64,000 nt of DNA. It comes from Promineifilum sp. Its GTDB lineage: Bacteria; Chloroflexota; Anaerolineae; Promineifilales; Promineifilaceae. The stretch covers positions 62,001-126,000 of the forward strand of contig JAGOBF010000006.1 of the NCBI GenBank assembly GCA_017983515.1, given 5' to 3'. The translations under genes were made by a program, and so were the position numbers. Below, piece by piece: positions 7,925 to 17,161 of this stretch. The notes under the pieces are model-generated. The model did not search any database. It saw only the letters and a list, made by a program, of their open reading frames with translations, and was not told the DNA's origin. Position 1 is the stretch's first letter, and every line of letters begins with the position of its first letter.

Positions 7925-10897
7925 ATGACTGAGATAACCCACGGCTTTGAATTACTACGCGACGAGACCATTCCGGAACTGAACACGCGCGCGCGCCTCT
8001 GGCGCCACGCGCGAACGGGCGCGCAACTCCTGTCGCTGGAAAACGACGACGAAAACAAGGTATTCGGTATCAGCTTCCGCACGCCGCCGGCCGACTCGAC
8101 CGGGCTGCCCCACATCCTGGAGCACGTCGTGCTGGCCGGGTCGCGCAAGTACCCCCTGAAGGACCCGTTCTTCGAGCTGGTCAAAGGCTCGCTGGCGTCG
8201 TTCGTCAATGCGATGACCTACCCCGACAAGACCATCTATCCGGCGGCCAGCACCAACTTGCAGGACTTCTATAACCTGCTCGATGTCTACGTCGATGCCG
8301 TATTCTATCCGCTGCTGTCGCCGGAGAAGCTGGCCCAGGAAGGGTGGCACTACGAACTGGAGGCGGCCGACGCTCCCCTGACCTATAAAGGGGTCGTCTT
8401 CAACGAGATGAAAGGCGCTTACTCGTCGCCCGACAGCTTGCTCAACCGCTATAGCCAGCAGGCCACCTTCCCCGACACGACCTACGGCGTCGATTCCGGC
8501 GGCGACCCGGCCGTCATCCCCGACCTCACCTACGAGCAGTTCAAGCGCTTCCACGAGACCTATTACCATCCCTCGAATGCGCTCCTGTTCTTCTATGGCG
8601 ACGACGACCCCCAGGAGCGGCTGCGGCGAATGAATGGCTATCTGTCCGAGTTCGAGGCCATCGAAGTCGATAGCGCCATCTCCCCGCAGGCGTCTTTTGC
8701 CGCGCCGCAGGTAACCCGGTTTCCATATGGCACCGACGGCGAACAGGCCGACGGCGACGAGCCGCCCAAGGCGTTTATCGAGGTCAACTGGCTGCTGCCG
8801 GAGTATGAGGATACGGCGCTGGTCATGGCCCTGGAAATCCTCGGCCATGCCTTGCTGGGCACGCCCGCCTCTCCGCTGCGCAAGGCGCTGATCGACTCCG
8901 GGCTGGGCGAGGACGTGCTCGGCGGCCTGGCCAACTTCACGCGGCAGATGACTTTCTCGGCCGGGCTAAAGGGCGTGACCACGGCCGACGCCGACCGGGT
9001 GGAGCCGCTCATTCTGGAGACGCTGGGCGCGCTGGCCCACGACGGCTTCGACCCCGACATGATCGGCGCGTCGGTCAATACCATCGAGTTCGCGCTGCGC
9101 GAGAATAATACCGGCCGCTACCCGCGTGGGCTGGCCCTGCTGGTGCGGGCGCTGGACACATGGCTCCACGACCGCGACCCGCTGGCCCCGCTGGCCTTCG
9201 AGGCTCCGCTGGCGGCGGTCAAGGCGCGATTGGCGGCCAAACCGGCCTACCTGCAAGCCCTCATCCGCCAGTATCTGCTCGACAACCCCCACCGCGTGAC
9301 CGTTATCCTGGAGCCGGACCCCGAACTGAACCGGCGGCTGGAAGAAGCGGAGCGAGCGCGATTGGAGCAGGAGCGGGCAGCCATGAGCGACGACGACGTA
9401 GCCACCGTGATCGCCAACGCGCGAATGCTGCAGGAACAGCAGAATCTGCCCGACCCGCCGGAGGTACTGGCAATGCTGCCCAGCCTGAAACGGAGCGATC
9501 TGGAACCGCAGCACAAGCCCATTCCCCTGACGCTCGACACCATTAGCGGGGCGCGCGTGTTCTACCACGACCTGTTCACTAATGGCATCGTTTATCTCGA
9601 CCTGGGGTTGGACCTGCGCGCGCTGCCCGTGGAATTGCTGCCCTACGCCGAGCTATTCGGTCAGGCGCTGCTGGAAATGGGCACGAACGCCGAGGACTTC
9701 GTCAAGCTGTCGCAGCGCATCGGCCGCACGACGGGCGGCATCTACCCCACAACATTGATCGCCCCGGTGGTCGAAGAAAGGACGAATTCCGGCAGGGACG
9801 GAGCTGAGACTCGCCCCTACGGTGAGGCGGTCGCCTACCTGATGCTGCGCGGCAAGGCCACACCGGAGCGCACGCCGGAGTTGCTGGCCATCCTCCACGA
9901 CGTGCTGCTGTCGGCCCGGCTGGACAATCGCGAGCGCTTCCGCCAGATCGTGCTGGAGGCCAAGATCGGCGCGGAGTCCGGGCTGGCCCCGGCCGGTCAT
10001 CAGGTGACCAACACCCGGCTACGCGGCCACTTCCATCCGGCCTATCGCATGGAGGAAATGGTCAACGGCGTCGAGAATCTGCTGTTTCTGCGGCGGTTGG
10101 CCGAGCGCATCGACAGCGACTGGCCGGGCGTGCTGGCCGACCTGGAGGCGGTGCGCGGCCATCTGGTCAACCGGGCGGGGATGATCGCCAACGTCACGCT
10201 GGACGAGACCCCCTACGCCGCCTTCGCGCCCCAGTTGGCCGGCTTCCTGGCCGGGCTGCCGGACGACTCTTCCAGACCACCGAGATTTTCAGAAACCCTC
10301 AGCGATCTGCCGGCGCTGCCGCGCCACGAGGGGCTAACCTTCCCGGCTCAGGTTAATTACGTCGGCAAGGGAGCCGATCTCTATCGCCTGGGCTATCAAC
10401 TCGATGGCTCGATTGCCGTCATCAACAACCTGCTGCGAACGGGTTATTTGCTGCAAAAGATTCGGATCCAGGGTGGAGCCTACGGCGCATTCGCCACGTT
10501 CAGCCCCATTTCCGGGGTGTATACTTATCTCTCCTACCGCGATCCAAACCTGACCGGCACGCTGGATGTCTATGACGCCACGGCCGGCTATCTGCGTGGG
10601 CTCGAACTGAGCGATGATGAACTGACCCGGTCGATCATCGGCGCGATCGGCTCTATCGACGCCTATCAGTTGCCCGACGCCAAAGGTTACACGTCGCTGA
10701 CGCGCTACCTGACGGGCGAGACCGACGAGCGCTTGCAGCGATTCCGCGACGAAGTTCTGAGCACGACAACGGCCGACTTCCAGGGGTTGGCCGGCGTGCT
10801 GGCGGCGGTGAAGGATGCCGGGGACGTGGTCGTGTTGGCCGGCCGCGAGGCGGTTGAGGCGTCGGGTCTGGAGTTGGCGGTAACAAAGGTAATGTAG
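7925..10897 (+). CDS. M16C family zinc metallopeptidase (presequence protease-like)
   Basis: 990 residues, the full length of PreP-like M16C peptidases, which enclose and cut short peptides in a clam-shell chamber. The inverted zinc motif HILEH is at residues 63-67, with the downstream acidic ligand region in GVVFNEMKGAYSS. Four M16 domains would be expected over this length; the third begins near residue 530 (TLDTISGARVFYHDLFTNG). No signal peptide, so cytoplasmic. Residues 628-632 (ETRPY) come from a palindromic repeat also found in trpE. The ATG follows ACGGGAGTAACCC, with a reasonable GGAG 7 nt upstream. Confidence 0.9.
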   Translation: MTEITHGFELLRDETIPELNTRARLWRHARTGAQLLSLENDDENKVFGISFRTPPADSTGLPHILEHVVLAGSRKYPLKDPFFELVKGSLASFVNAMTYPDKTIYPAASTNLQDFYNLLDVYVDAVFYPLLSPEKLAQEGWHYELEAADAPLTYKGVVFNEMKGAYSSPDSLLNRYSQQATFPDTTYGVDSGGDPAVIPDLTYEQFKRFHETYYHPSNALLFFYGDDDPQERLRRMNGYLSEFEAIEVDSAISPQASFAAPQVTRFPYGTDGEQADGDEPPKAFIEVNWLLPEYEDTALVMALEILGHALLGTPASPLRKALIDSGLGEDVLGGLANFTRQMTFSAGLKGVTTADADRVEPLILETLGALAHDGFDPDMIGASVNTIEFALRENNTGRYPRGLALLVRALDTWLHDRDPLAPLAFEAPLAAVKARLAAKPAYLQALIRQYLLDNPHRVTVILEPDPELNRRLEEAERARLEQERAAMSDDDVATVIANARMLQEQQNLPDPPEVLAMLPSLKRSDLEPQHKPIPLTLDTISGARVFYHDLFTNGIVYLDLGLDLRALPVELLPYAELFGQALLEMGTNAEDFVKLSQRIGRTTGGIYPTTLIAPVVEERTNSGRDGAETRPYGEAVAYLMLRGKATPERTPELLAILHDVLLSARLDNRERFRQIVLEAKIGAESGLAPAGHQVTNTRLRGHFHPAYRMEEMVNGVENLLFLRRLAERIDSDWPGVLADLEAVRGHLVNRAGMIANVTLDETPYAAFAPQLAGFLAGLPDDSSRPPRFSETLSDLPALPRHEGLTFPAQVNYVGKGADLYRLGYQLDGSIAVINNLLRTGYLLQKIRIQGGAYGAFATFSPISGVYTYLSYRDPNLTGTLDVYDATAGYLRGLELSDDELTRSIIGAIGSIDAYQLPDAKGYTSLTRYLTGETDERLQRFRDEVLSTTTADFQGLAGVLAAVKDAGDVVVLAGREAVEASGLELAVTKVM
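9791..9822 (+). repeat. palindromic unit inside the M16 peptidase gene
   Basis: The segment ends with GAGACTCGCCCCTACGG and encodes AETRPYG. The last part matches the trpE unit at 3808-3823 (GAAACCCGCCCCTACG) with two mismatches and in the same reading phase. Confidence 0.55.
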
Positions 10898-10905
10898 TTG
10901 GTTCA

Positions 10906-11211
10906 TTGCCGGCCAGCCTGCTGACCCATTTCGGCGGGCTTTGGGCTTTTCTGGCGGCGGAGATGTCGTTCGAGTTTGTCGGCCCGGTCTACATGGGTGA
11001 CACCGTAACGGCCGAGTCGGAGATGGTCGAGGTTAGCGAGCGAGATTGGGTGCGGCTGGCCGGTCGGGTCATTGGCCCCGGCGGCAACGAGGTACTGCGG
11101 GCGACGATCCGCAGTTATCCGGGACAGTTCGATACCTGGAAACCGAGTTTCTCCGAAGAAGCTCGGTTTCTACTTTCGAGACATCTTCTAGGAAGAAAGC
11201 CCATCCACTAG
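10906..11211 (+). pseudogene. N-terminally truncated MaoC-like dehydratase remnant
   Basis: 101 residues from a TTG, directly after the M16 gene. ASLLTHFGGLWAFLA and FVGPVYMGDTVTAESEM match the middle and C-terminal part of the hot-dog fold MaoC/(R)-specific enoyl hydratases. The preceding part, with the catalytic Asp and His (usual D-x-N-P-x-H region), is missing, because the frame upstream runs into the M16 gene. The end, from about 11139, is encoded by a palindromic repeat (GAAACCGAG and CTCGGTTTC). It is most likely a decayed gene, not a functional enzyme. Confidence 0.6.
11139..11170. repeat. GAAACCGAG palindrome at the end of the MaoC remnant
   Basis: GAAACCGAG (11139-11147) and CTCGGTTTC (11162-11170) are exact inverted copies around TTTCTCCGAAGAAG. 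It belongs to the same family as units at 19073, 21341, 25371 and 26829. Confidence 0.65.
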
Positions 11212-11787
11212 AAAGACCAGCGCCAGTCCCAGCAACGGCCCTTGGGCCAACCGCCCAGCGGGCAGTGTCAGGTGGAAGTCAAAATCGCCCGTGCCCACTT
11301 CGAGCAGGCCGATCGGCTCCGGCAGGTCGGCCGCTTCCGGGTCCACTGTCGACGACAAGCCCGACGTCTCCATGTCATAAAGGATCAGCAGCGGCCCTTC
11401 TCCTCCCGTCCAGCATAACCCCAGCCATTTATACCCTTCCACTTCGATGACCAGCCGGTCGAACGTGGCTCCCGCCGCCGCCGGCGGCGGCCGCAACGCC
11501 CCGGTACCGCTCGACAAGTCCAGCGCGGTGATCAGCGCGTAGACCGCGTGCTCATAGATGACGGCGTAGTTCTGCTTTTTGTCCGGGCGGCGGTCGTCGA
11601 GGAGGGGGAGATCCATCGTCGCCACGCGCTCCCCATCCGGGCGGGCAAACCGCACCTGAGGGGCCTCCGGCAGCCACGGGCTGCCCTGGTCGGACACCAG
11701 CAGGAGTTGATCGGCGCGATCATAGAGATGATAACGCCGCCCCGCTTCACCCTCCGCGGGCAGTCGTCGGATTTGATAGGAAACCAT
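11188..11787 (-). CDS. hypothetical protein
   Basis: About 199 residues from the ATG at 11787 (MVSYQIRRLP); an upstream ATG at 11808 would add seven residues (MWLEYEA) but lacks a ribosome-binding site. No signal peptide or membrane segment. The alternation of short strands (YHLYDRADQLLLVSD, LVIEVEGYKWLGLCW) suggests a beta-rich fold, possibly of the tubby/LURP-one type, but this is only an impression. It converges on the MaoC remnant, overlapping its end by 24 bp. Confidence 0.6.
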   Translation of the reverse strand: MVSYQIRRLPAEGEAGRRYHLYDRADQLLLVSDQGSPWLPEAPQVRFARPDGERVATMDLPLLDDRRPDKKQNYAVIYEHAVYALITALDLSSGTGALRPPPAAAGATFDRLVIEVEGYKWLGLCWTGGEGPLLILYDMETSGLSSTVDPEAADLPEPIGLLEVGTGDFDFHLTLPAGRLAQGPLLGLALVFLVDGLSS

Positions 11788-11898
11788 AGCCTCATATTCT
11801 AACCACATTCGCGAAAGTGTCGAAAATTTACTAGCACATACGTTCTACTTTTTATTACAATGGGTCTACCTTGGCGATCCAAATGCGGCCGGTAACTC

Positions 11899-12462
11899 AT
11901 GAAACAAAACGTGCCCCCCAGCGAAAGCGACCGAACACGCGTCCAAAGTCTGATCGATCTGGAGCTATCGTCGAGTCTGCCGCCCTATGACCGCCTGCTT
12001 CTGGCCATCTTGCGACAGACCATCATCGATTATTTTGATGACGATCCCACCGAGCAGTTGAGCGCGTCCCTGTATTTTGCCCAATCGCCGTTCTACCGGG
12101 CCGTTTTACAGCGCTTCAATCTGCCGGAAGACATATTGCCCATCGGCGTCGATCTGACCGACTTCAGGAGAAAAGAGAAAATGAACCGTGATTGTGAGCC
12201 GGAACCGTTGATCCTTGAGACGCTTGTCCGCCGGCTGTCGGGGACGCAGTTGAAGATCGTGCTGACGATGGGCCTGCTGCCCCAGCCGGTAGTCACCCGG
12301 CGGATCAGCCTGAAGTGCGAGGTATCGCGCTCCACAACCCTGGGGGCCCTGCAGCATCTGGCGCAGCAGGGGCTGGTCATCCGTCACGAGATCGACGGCC
12401 GCGCGGCGTGGTCGCTGCCGGACAGCGTGCGCCGAGTGGTGGATGTGGTATGGGGCGCTTAG
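11899..12462 (+). CDS. winged-helix DNA-binding protein, hypothetical
   Basis: 187 residues. The C-terminal part, about 110-180, looks like a MarR/ArsR-type winged helix: RRISLKCEVSRSTTLGALQHL would be the helix-turn-helix and GLVIRHEIDGRAAWSL the wing. The N-terminal 100 residues are helical and not recognised. It stands alone between two minus-strand genes, with an AT-rich upstream region (TTTTTATTACAAT at about 11850). Target unknown. Confidence 0.6.
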   Translation: MKQNVPPSESDRTRVQSLIDLELSSSLPPYDRLLLAILRQTIIDYFDDDPTEQLSASLYFAQSPFYRAVLQRFNLPEDILPIGVDLTDFRRKEKMNRDCEPEPLILETLVRRLSGTQLKIVLTMGLLPQPVVTRRISLKCEVSRSTTLGALQHLAQQGLVIRHEIDGRAAWSLPDSVRRVVDVVWGA

Positions 12463-12466
12463 GGGA

Positions 12467-13150
12467 TCACGCTCGCGGCCGCCAGATACTCGCCGCCAGC
12501 CTCTCAACGCCGGTGGCTTCGTCCCAGGCCACAACCCGAATCCCCCGCTCCCGGCTCTCCCGCCCGATCGTCGCCGTCATCCGGCGATCGTACGCTAAAA
12601 ATCGTGACCACATCGTCGCGCCATCAGGCAACGCCAGCACCGCGGCCTTCATCTCTGCCCGGCTCGCGGCCGTTTCCCATTCCCGCGCGCGGCTCATCTC
12701 GTCCCTCTCCAGGCAAATGACGCACTCGGCCGGGACGGCCCCCACCAGTACCGACGGATGAGTGATACCGCCGTCGATGATCAGCGGCGCGTCGGGCTGC
12801 CCGGACAGGTCGGCCGCCAACAGGTCAAGCGTCTCGGCGTTGGCAGCCCGGTAGAGAGCGTCGAATTCCGGCCAGGGCTGCGCCAGCATCCAACCCAGCG
12901 GGTCTTCAGCCGAGAACCAGGCGGTGGTGGCCGGGTGGCGCTGCGGGTTGATGGTGTAACGGCCGAAGAAGGCCTCGTCCATGTCGTAGACGGCGATGCC
13001 CGCCCGCGCGGCTACGGCCCGGCTGACGGTCGATTTGCCCGAGCCGGAGCCGCCGATGAGCCAGAGGAGATGCCGCCGCTCCCAGAGCGTGTCGCGGGCG
13101 TGTTCGATCAGTTCCTCATTTGTCGCGAACAACTCAACATCCCCCGTCAC
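12467..13150 (-). CDS. P-loop nucleotide kinase-like protein
   Basis: 227 residues. Walker A is GGSGSGKST near residue 33-41, followed by VYDMDEAFF, the DxD-like acceptor region of small-molecule kinases such as shikimate, gluconate or cytidylate kinase. RDEMSRAREWE may be a lid. No specific substrate can be named. Its start overlaps the end of the deoxyinosine glycosylase gene by 17 bp, so the two are probably co-transcribed. Confidence 0.7.
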   Translation of the reverse strand: MTGDVELFATNEELIEHARDTLWERRHLLWLIGGSGSGKSTVSRAVAARAGIAVYDMDEAFFGRYTINPQRHPATTAWFSAEDPLGWMLAQPWPEFDALYRAANAETLDLLAADLSGQPDAPLIIDGGITHPSVLVGAVPAECVICLERDEMSRAREWETAASRAEMKAAVLALPDGATMWSRFLAYDRRMTATIGRESRERGIRVVAWDEATGVERLAASIWRPRA

Positions 13151-13670
13151 TTGGAGTGCCCGGCAAATATTCCAAGATCACTCGCCAGCGAGCCAGCTTC
13201 TGTTCGTAGGTGAATCCGGCGTTGGCCGGGCTGGTGGACGGCAAGCTGTGGAAGGCCAACCGCTGGCTGACGGTCGCGGGCAGATCGGGCAATACCCTCT
13301 TGCGAAAGACCTGCTCCGACTTTTTGCCGTTGAAACAGATGGCCCGAATAGCCGGGTGCGCGCTCAGAAGCGCCAGAAAGTCGTTCGGTTCTTCCGTCTC
13401 GGCCACGATGCTGGCATCGAGACTGCCCGGCCGCACACAGGCCATCAGGCTGTCCCACAGAGCAATGCCGGTATCGGCCAGGCGCTCAACGCGCTGCGGA
13501 TATTCGGCCCCCGCCGGCACGCCGGTCAAATCTTCCATGATCGGCCAGAAGTGATTGCGCGGATGGGCGTAGTATTGTTGCCGCCGCAGCGACATCGCTC
13601 CCGGCATCGATCCCAGGATCAGGAGGCTCGAGTTGGCGGTGATGATGGGCGGAAAGCTGACGACCAGCAT
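13134..13670 (-). CDS. DNA-deoxyinosine glycosylase (uracil-DNA glycosylase superfamily)
   Basis: 178 residues. LLILGSMPGAMSLRRQQYYA and HPRNHFWPIM are the signature of the hypoxanthine-DNA glycosylase branch of the UDG superfamily, and LPSTSPANAG is the conserved C-terminal loop (motif 2). It would remove deaminated adenine (hypoxanthine) from DNA to start base excision repair. An AP endonuclease of the Nfo family is encoded at 36027. Upstream gene of the overlapping pair with the kinase. Confidence 0.85.
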   Translation of the reverse strand: MLVVSFPPIITANSSLLILGSMPGAMSLRRQQYYAHPRNHFWPIMEDLTGVPAGAEYPQRVERLADTGIALWDSLMACVRPGSLDASIVAETEEPNDFLALLSAHPAIRAICFNGKKSEQVFRKRVLPDLPATVSQRLAFHSLPSTSPANAGFTYEQKLARWRVILEYLPGTPSDGGC

Positions 13671-13677
13671 AGAAACC

Positions 13678-16461
13678 CTACGGCGCTTCCACCGTGATCT
13701 GAATCTGATGCGGCTCCCCGACGTAGTTGCTGTCCTCGATCACGATCAGCCGCAAGTAGTAGGTCCCCGGCGGCAGCCCCTCGGCCTGCAGCCATTCCAA
13801 CTGCCCATTAACCACCGGCGTGTTGTGCGTCTCGCCCAGAGTCAGCCACTGCACGTCCGGCCCGTTGGGGATGCCCAGCTCGATCTTGTAGAACTCGACC
13901 ACCGCCGGGTCGAAGCTGGCCGTGCCGACGATGGGCAGGTTGCCGCTGATTGTGTCGCCATCCTTGGGCGAGGTGATGCGCCACACCGCCGTTTGGCCCG
14001 CGCCCAACCCCAAGGCCAGCAACTCCTCCGTGCAGGCCGACGTCGGCAAAATGGCGATGTTGTTGGCTTGCGCCCATTCGTGGGCCGGCTTGACGCTTTC
14101 TGGGTTGCGTGGCGGCTCCAGAAATACCTGCGGCGCGGCCGTTGGGGGCAGCAGATCCAGCGCCGTCCCCTCGGCAAAATGGCAGAACAGTTGCGGCGGC
14201 GGCTGATCCTCCAGTTGCTCCGGCGGGATCAGGGCCACGGCCTCCGGCGACGGCGGCGGCAAGGGGATCGCCACGGCGCGCCACACGGCCGGATCCAGCT
14301 TCTCCCACACCACGGCCGGCCGCTCGGCGGGCGGCACAGGCGTCGGCGGCAAGGCGCTCTCCAGGAATAACTCCTGGCCCGCCGGCACACAGTCGATAGA
14401 CCCCACCGTCGCGCTCGTCAGGGCGCATAGCGGCCGCTCGGCCAGCCCCGCCGGGCGAATGAACTCCGCCGGCGGCACCAGCCCGTTGACTTCCAGGCCG
14501 GCGACAAGACCGCCGTTGCTGTAGACCGCTTGCATGTAGCTGCCCCACAGCGGCGCGGCCCCTTCCAGGCCACTGATGTTGATCATGGGGCTGTTGTCGG
14601 TATTGCCCGTCCACACGCCCACAACCAGTCCCGGCGTGTAGCCCATTGTCCAGTTGTCGCGGAAATCGTTGGTTGTGCCCGTCTTGGCCGCTGCCGGGAA
14701 AGGTAGCTCCATCGGATTGGGGCGGCCCATGGCCGGGACGCGGGCGTCGTCGTCGTCGAGGATGTCGCTGATCAGGTAGGCGACGCGCTCGTCGATGAGC
14801 CGCTGCGGCTCGGCCGGCGTGTACTCATAGAGCAGCTCGCCATTCGTGCGTTCCACGCGCAGAATCGATACCGGCGTCACGCGGTTGCCGCCGTTGGCCA
14901 GCGCGGCGTAGGCCGTGGTCAGCTCCAGCGGCGTCACTTCGCCGCCACCCAGCGTCAGCGACAGGCCGTACTGGCTGGAGTCACCCGTCCACGAATCCAG
15001 CCCCAGGGCCCGGCCGAACTCCAGCAGGCGGGGCACGCCAATGTCTTGCAGCAGCAGCACGGCGGCGATGTTGTAGCTATTGGCCAATGCGTCGCGCAGC
15101 CGCACCGGGCCGTGGAACGCGCCGTCGTAGTTGGCGGGCACATAGGCCTCGCCGGTCAACTGTTCATACTCCACCGGCACGTCCCACAGGATGTCGGCTG
15201 CCGTCCAGGTGGGGTCGGCCCCTTCGCCCGGCGACAGTGCCGCGGCATAGGTCAACGGCTTGATGCTGCTGCCCGGCTGCTGCGGCGACAGGGTCACGTT
15301 AACGTGGCCGTCGATGGTTTCATCCTTGTAATCCACGCTGCCCAGCATTGCCAGAATCTCGCCGTTGCCCGGCTTCATCGCCACCAGCGCGGCGTTGGTC
15401 AGATGCTTGGCCGGATCGACCAGCATCACGTGTTGGCGGGCCAGGTCCTCGGCCAGCCGCTGGAAGTTCATATCCAGGGTCGTCGTCACCCGCAGCCCGC
15501 CGTTGGCGACCATCTCCGCGCCGTAGAGTTCCTCTAGTTGCTGGCGCACGTAGACGGCGAAATGCGGTGCTTCCAGGCTCACTTCCTGGGCGGCGAAATT
15601 AAGCGGCTCCAGATAGGCGGCCTCGGCCGCGGCCTGGTCGATGAAATTCTCGCTGACCATCAGGTTGAGAATGAGCCACTGGCGCTCTCTGGCCCCCTCC
15701 AGATTGGTGAACGGATCCAGATCGACCGGGCTTTGCGGCAGGCCGGCCAGCAGGCTGGCCTCGCCCAGCGTCAGCTCCGCTGCGGACTTGCCGAAATAGG
15801 TGCGCGCCGCCGCCTCCACCCCATAGGCCAGATTGCCGTAGTAGATCTCGTTCAGATACATCTCCAGGATTTCGTCCTTGCTGAAATCCCGGTTCATCAT
15901 CCAGGCCAGCACGATTTCCTTGATCTTGCGCTCGTAGGAGACCGACGTGCGCTCCTCGTAGTCGAAAGCCACGTGACGCACAAGTTGCTGGGTGATGGTG
16001 CTGCCGCCGACCGGCCGGGCGTCGGGGTTGCGCACATTTGCGATGACGGCCGCGGCCAGCGACGGCGCGTCGAGGCCGATGTTCTCGTAGAACGTATCAT
16101 CCTCCACGGCGATGGTGGCCTGCACGAAGTGGGGCGGAATCCGGTCGAGGGGCACGCGGGTGCGCTTGCCCTCGCCGAAGATCTCCCACAACACTTCGCC
16201 GTGGCGGTCGGTGATCTGCGTCGTCTCGAATGTCTCGCGGTCGCCGGCCGTCTCCAGCCCGGCCAGGCCGGACTCTATCTCGCGCGACCAATTGGCATAG
16301 ACCAGGCCGCCGGCGGCGGCCGCGCCGCCCACGACGACGACCAGGATCAGGGCGATGACGCTCAGAATCGCGCCGCCGATGCAGCCGCAGCCGCGCTTGG
16401 GGCGCGCCGGCGGCGGTGTGGCGGGAACGTATTGAACGGGGGGTTGCGGATTAGTCTGCAT
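13678..16461 (-). CDS. class A penicillin-binding protein (PBP1A type)
   Basis: 927 residues. A cytoplasmic Pro-rich tail is followed by one membrane helix (about 30-55). The GT51 glycosyltransferase domain (about 80-260) has the catalytic EDDTFYENIGLD region and GGSTITQQLV. The transpeptidase domain has SSIKPL (SxxK, near 398), SYN (SxN) and KTGTT (near 590). After a Pro-rich linker, the last 90 residues form an Ig/FN3-like beta sandwich (TISGNLPIVGTASFDP onwards), common in Chloroflexota PBPs. It polymerises and cross-links peptidoglycan. ATG at 16461; no strong ribosome-binding site. Stands 8 bp upstream of the glycosylase gene start on the same strand. Confidence 0.93.
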   Translation of the reverse strand: MQTNPQPPVQYVPATPPPARPKRGCGCIGGAILSVIALILVVVVGGAAAAGGLVYANWSREIESGLAGLETAGDRETFETTQITDRHGEVLWEIFGEGKRTRVPLDRIPPHFVQATIAVEDDTFYENIGLDAPSLAAAVIANVRNPDARPVGGSTITQQLVRHVAFDYEERTSVSYERKIKEIVLAWMMNRDFSKDEILEMYLNEIYYGNLAYGVEAAARTYFGKSAAELTLGEASLLAGLPQSPVDLDPFTNLEGARERQWLILNLMVSENFIDQAAAEAAYLEPLNFAAQEVSLEAPHFAVYVRQQLEELYGAEMVANGGLRVTTTLDMNFQRLAEDLARQHVMLVDPAKHLTNAALVAMKPGNGEILAMLGSVDYKDETIDGHVNVTLSPQQPGSSIKPLTYAAALSPGEGADPTWTAADILWDVPVEYEQLTGEAYVPANYDGAFHGPVRLRDALANSYNIAAVLLLQDIGVPRLLEFGRALGLDSWTGDSSQYGLSLTLGGGEVTPLELTTAYAALANGGNRVTPVSILRVERTNGELLYEYTPAEPQRLIDERVAYLISDILDDDDARVPAMGRPNPMELPFPAAAKTGTTNDFRDNWTMGYTPGLVVGVWTGNTDNSPMINISGLEGAAPLWGSYMQAVYSNGGLVAGLEVNGLVPPAEFIRPAGLAERPLCALTSATVGSIDCVPAGQELFLESALPPTPVPPAERPAVVWEKLDPAVWRAVAIPLPPPSPEAVALIPPEQLEDQPPPQLFCHFAEGTALDLLPPTAAPQVFLEPPRNPESVKPAHEWAQANNIAILPTSACTEELLALGLGAGQTAVWRITSPKDGDTISGNLPIVGTASFDPAVVEFYKIELGIPNGPDVQWLTLGETHNTPVVNGQLEWLQAEGLPPGTYYLRLIVIEDSNYVGEPHQIQITVEAP

Positions 16462-16621
16462 ATATGAGATAAGACGAAAAATAAGGGCCGATTGGTTCCA
16501 GCTCCCAGTGTAAGAGAAAGCGGCCAGGGTTGCTATGCGCTTAAGAAACGTTTAGGCGATGCTCAGATGACGGACGGGCGGCTGGGCCCTATGAGACGGG
16601 TGCGCGGTGCTTTTTTGGCCG

Positions 16622-16939
16622 CTAATGGCTCAAAGCATAGATAATTCCACAACCAGATGAAATGATGATGCCCAAAAATATAGCTAACAACACGACGCTC
16701 AAGGAGCAGCCACGCATGCGCTCAAATCCGCTTGGGCTGGGTCGCAGGCTGGGCTGGACGGTGGCGAAAAAGTACAGGATCCGGCCGCGGTGAAATGATG
16801 CAAATCTCCACGACAAGGCCGCGGCGACGGCGCTTAGCACGCCAAAGAAGAACCCTCGTAGATAAGGCTCGCTCCCTAGCAAGGGGAAAAAGAATAGTTC
16901 CAGAAACTGATCGAAAATAAAATTGATGAGGTCGCCCAC
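16622..16939 (-). CDS. small membrane protein, hypothetical
   Basis: 105 residues starting at GTG (16939), chosen because GGGAGGG lies a few bases upstream. Two hydrophobic segments: GFFFGVLSAVAAALSW near 30-45 and SVVLLAIFLGIIISSGCGII near 80-100. No family recognised. Lies between the PBP and LysM genes, same strand. Confidence 0.55.
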   Translation of the reverse strand: MGDLINFIFDQFLELFFFPLLGSEPYLRGFFFGVLSAVAAALSWRFASFHRGRILYFFATVQPSLRPSPSGFERMRGCSLSVVLLAIFLGIIISSGCGIIYALSH

Positions 16940-17110
16940 TAGCCCTCCCAGGCATACCTGCTCTCAATCTCATTACCGTTACAGATGAACTGACACTACC
17001 GATGGAACGAAGCCATTATACCAGAATCCCCTGTCGATTGCCGCCACTTTTCGCCCTTTTCCGCACACCGCCCCCAACCCGGCCACTCCTTCTCTGGCGA
17101 CCAAACAAAA

Positions 17111-17133
17111 AAGAGGGGCATGAAGCCCCTCTT
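17111..17133 (-). terminator. intrinsic terminator of the LysM gene
   Basis: Read on the minus strand, AAGAGGGGC pairs with GCCCCTCTT around a 5-nt loop and is followed by TTTTTTGTTTGG, 28 bp after the stop codon of the LysM protein gene. Confidence 0.85.
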
Positions 17134-17161
17134 GGTCAATACCTGTCGCAGCGGGTGAATG

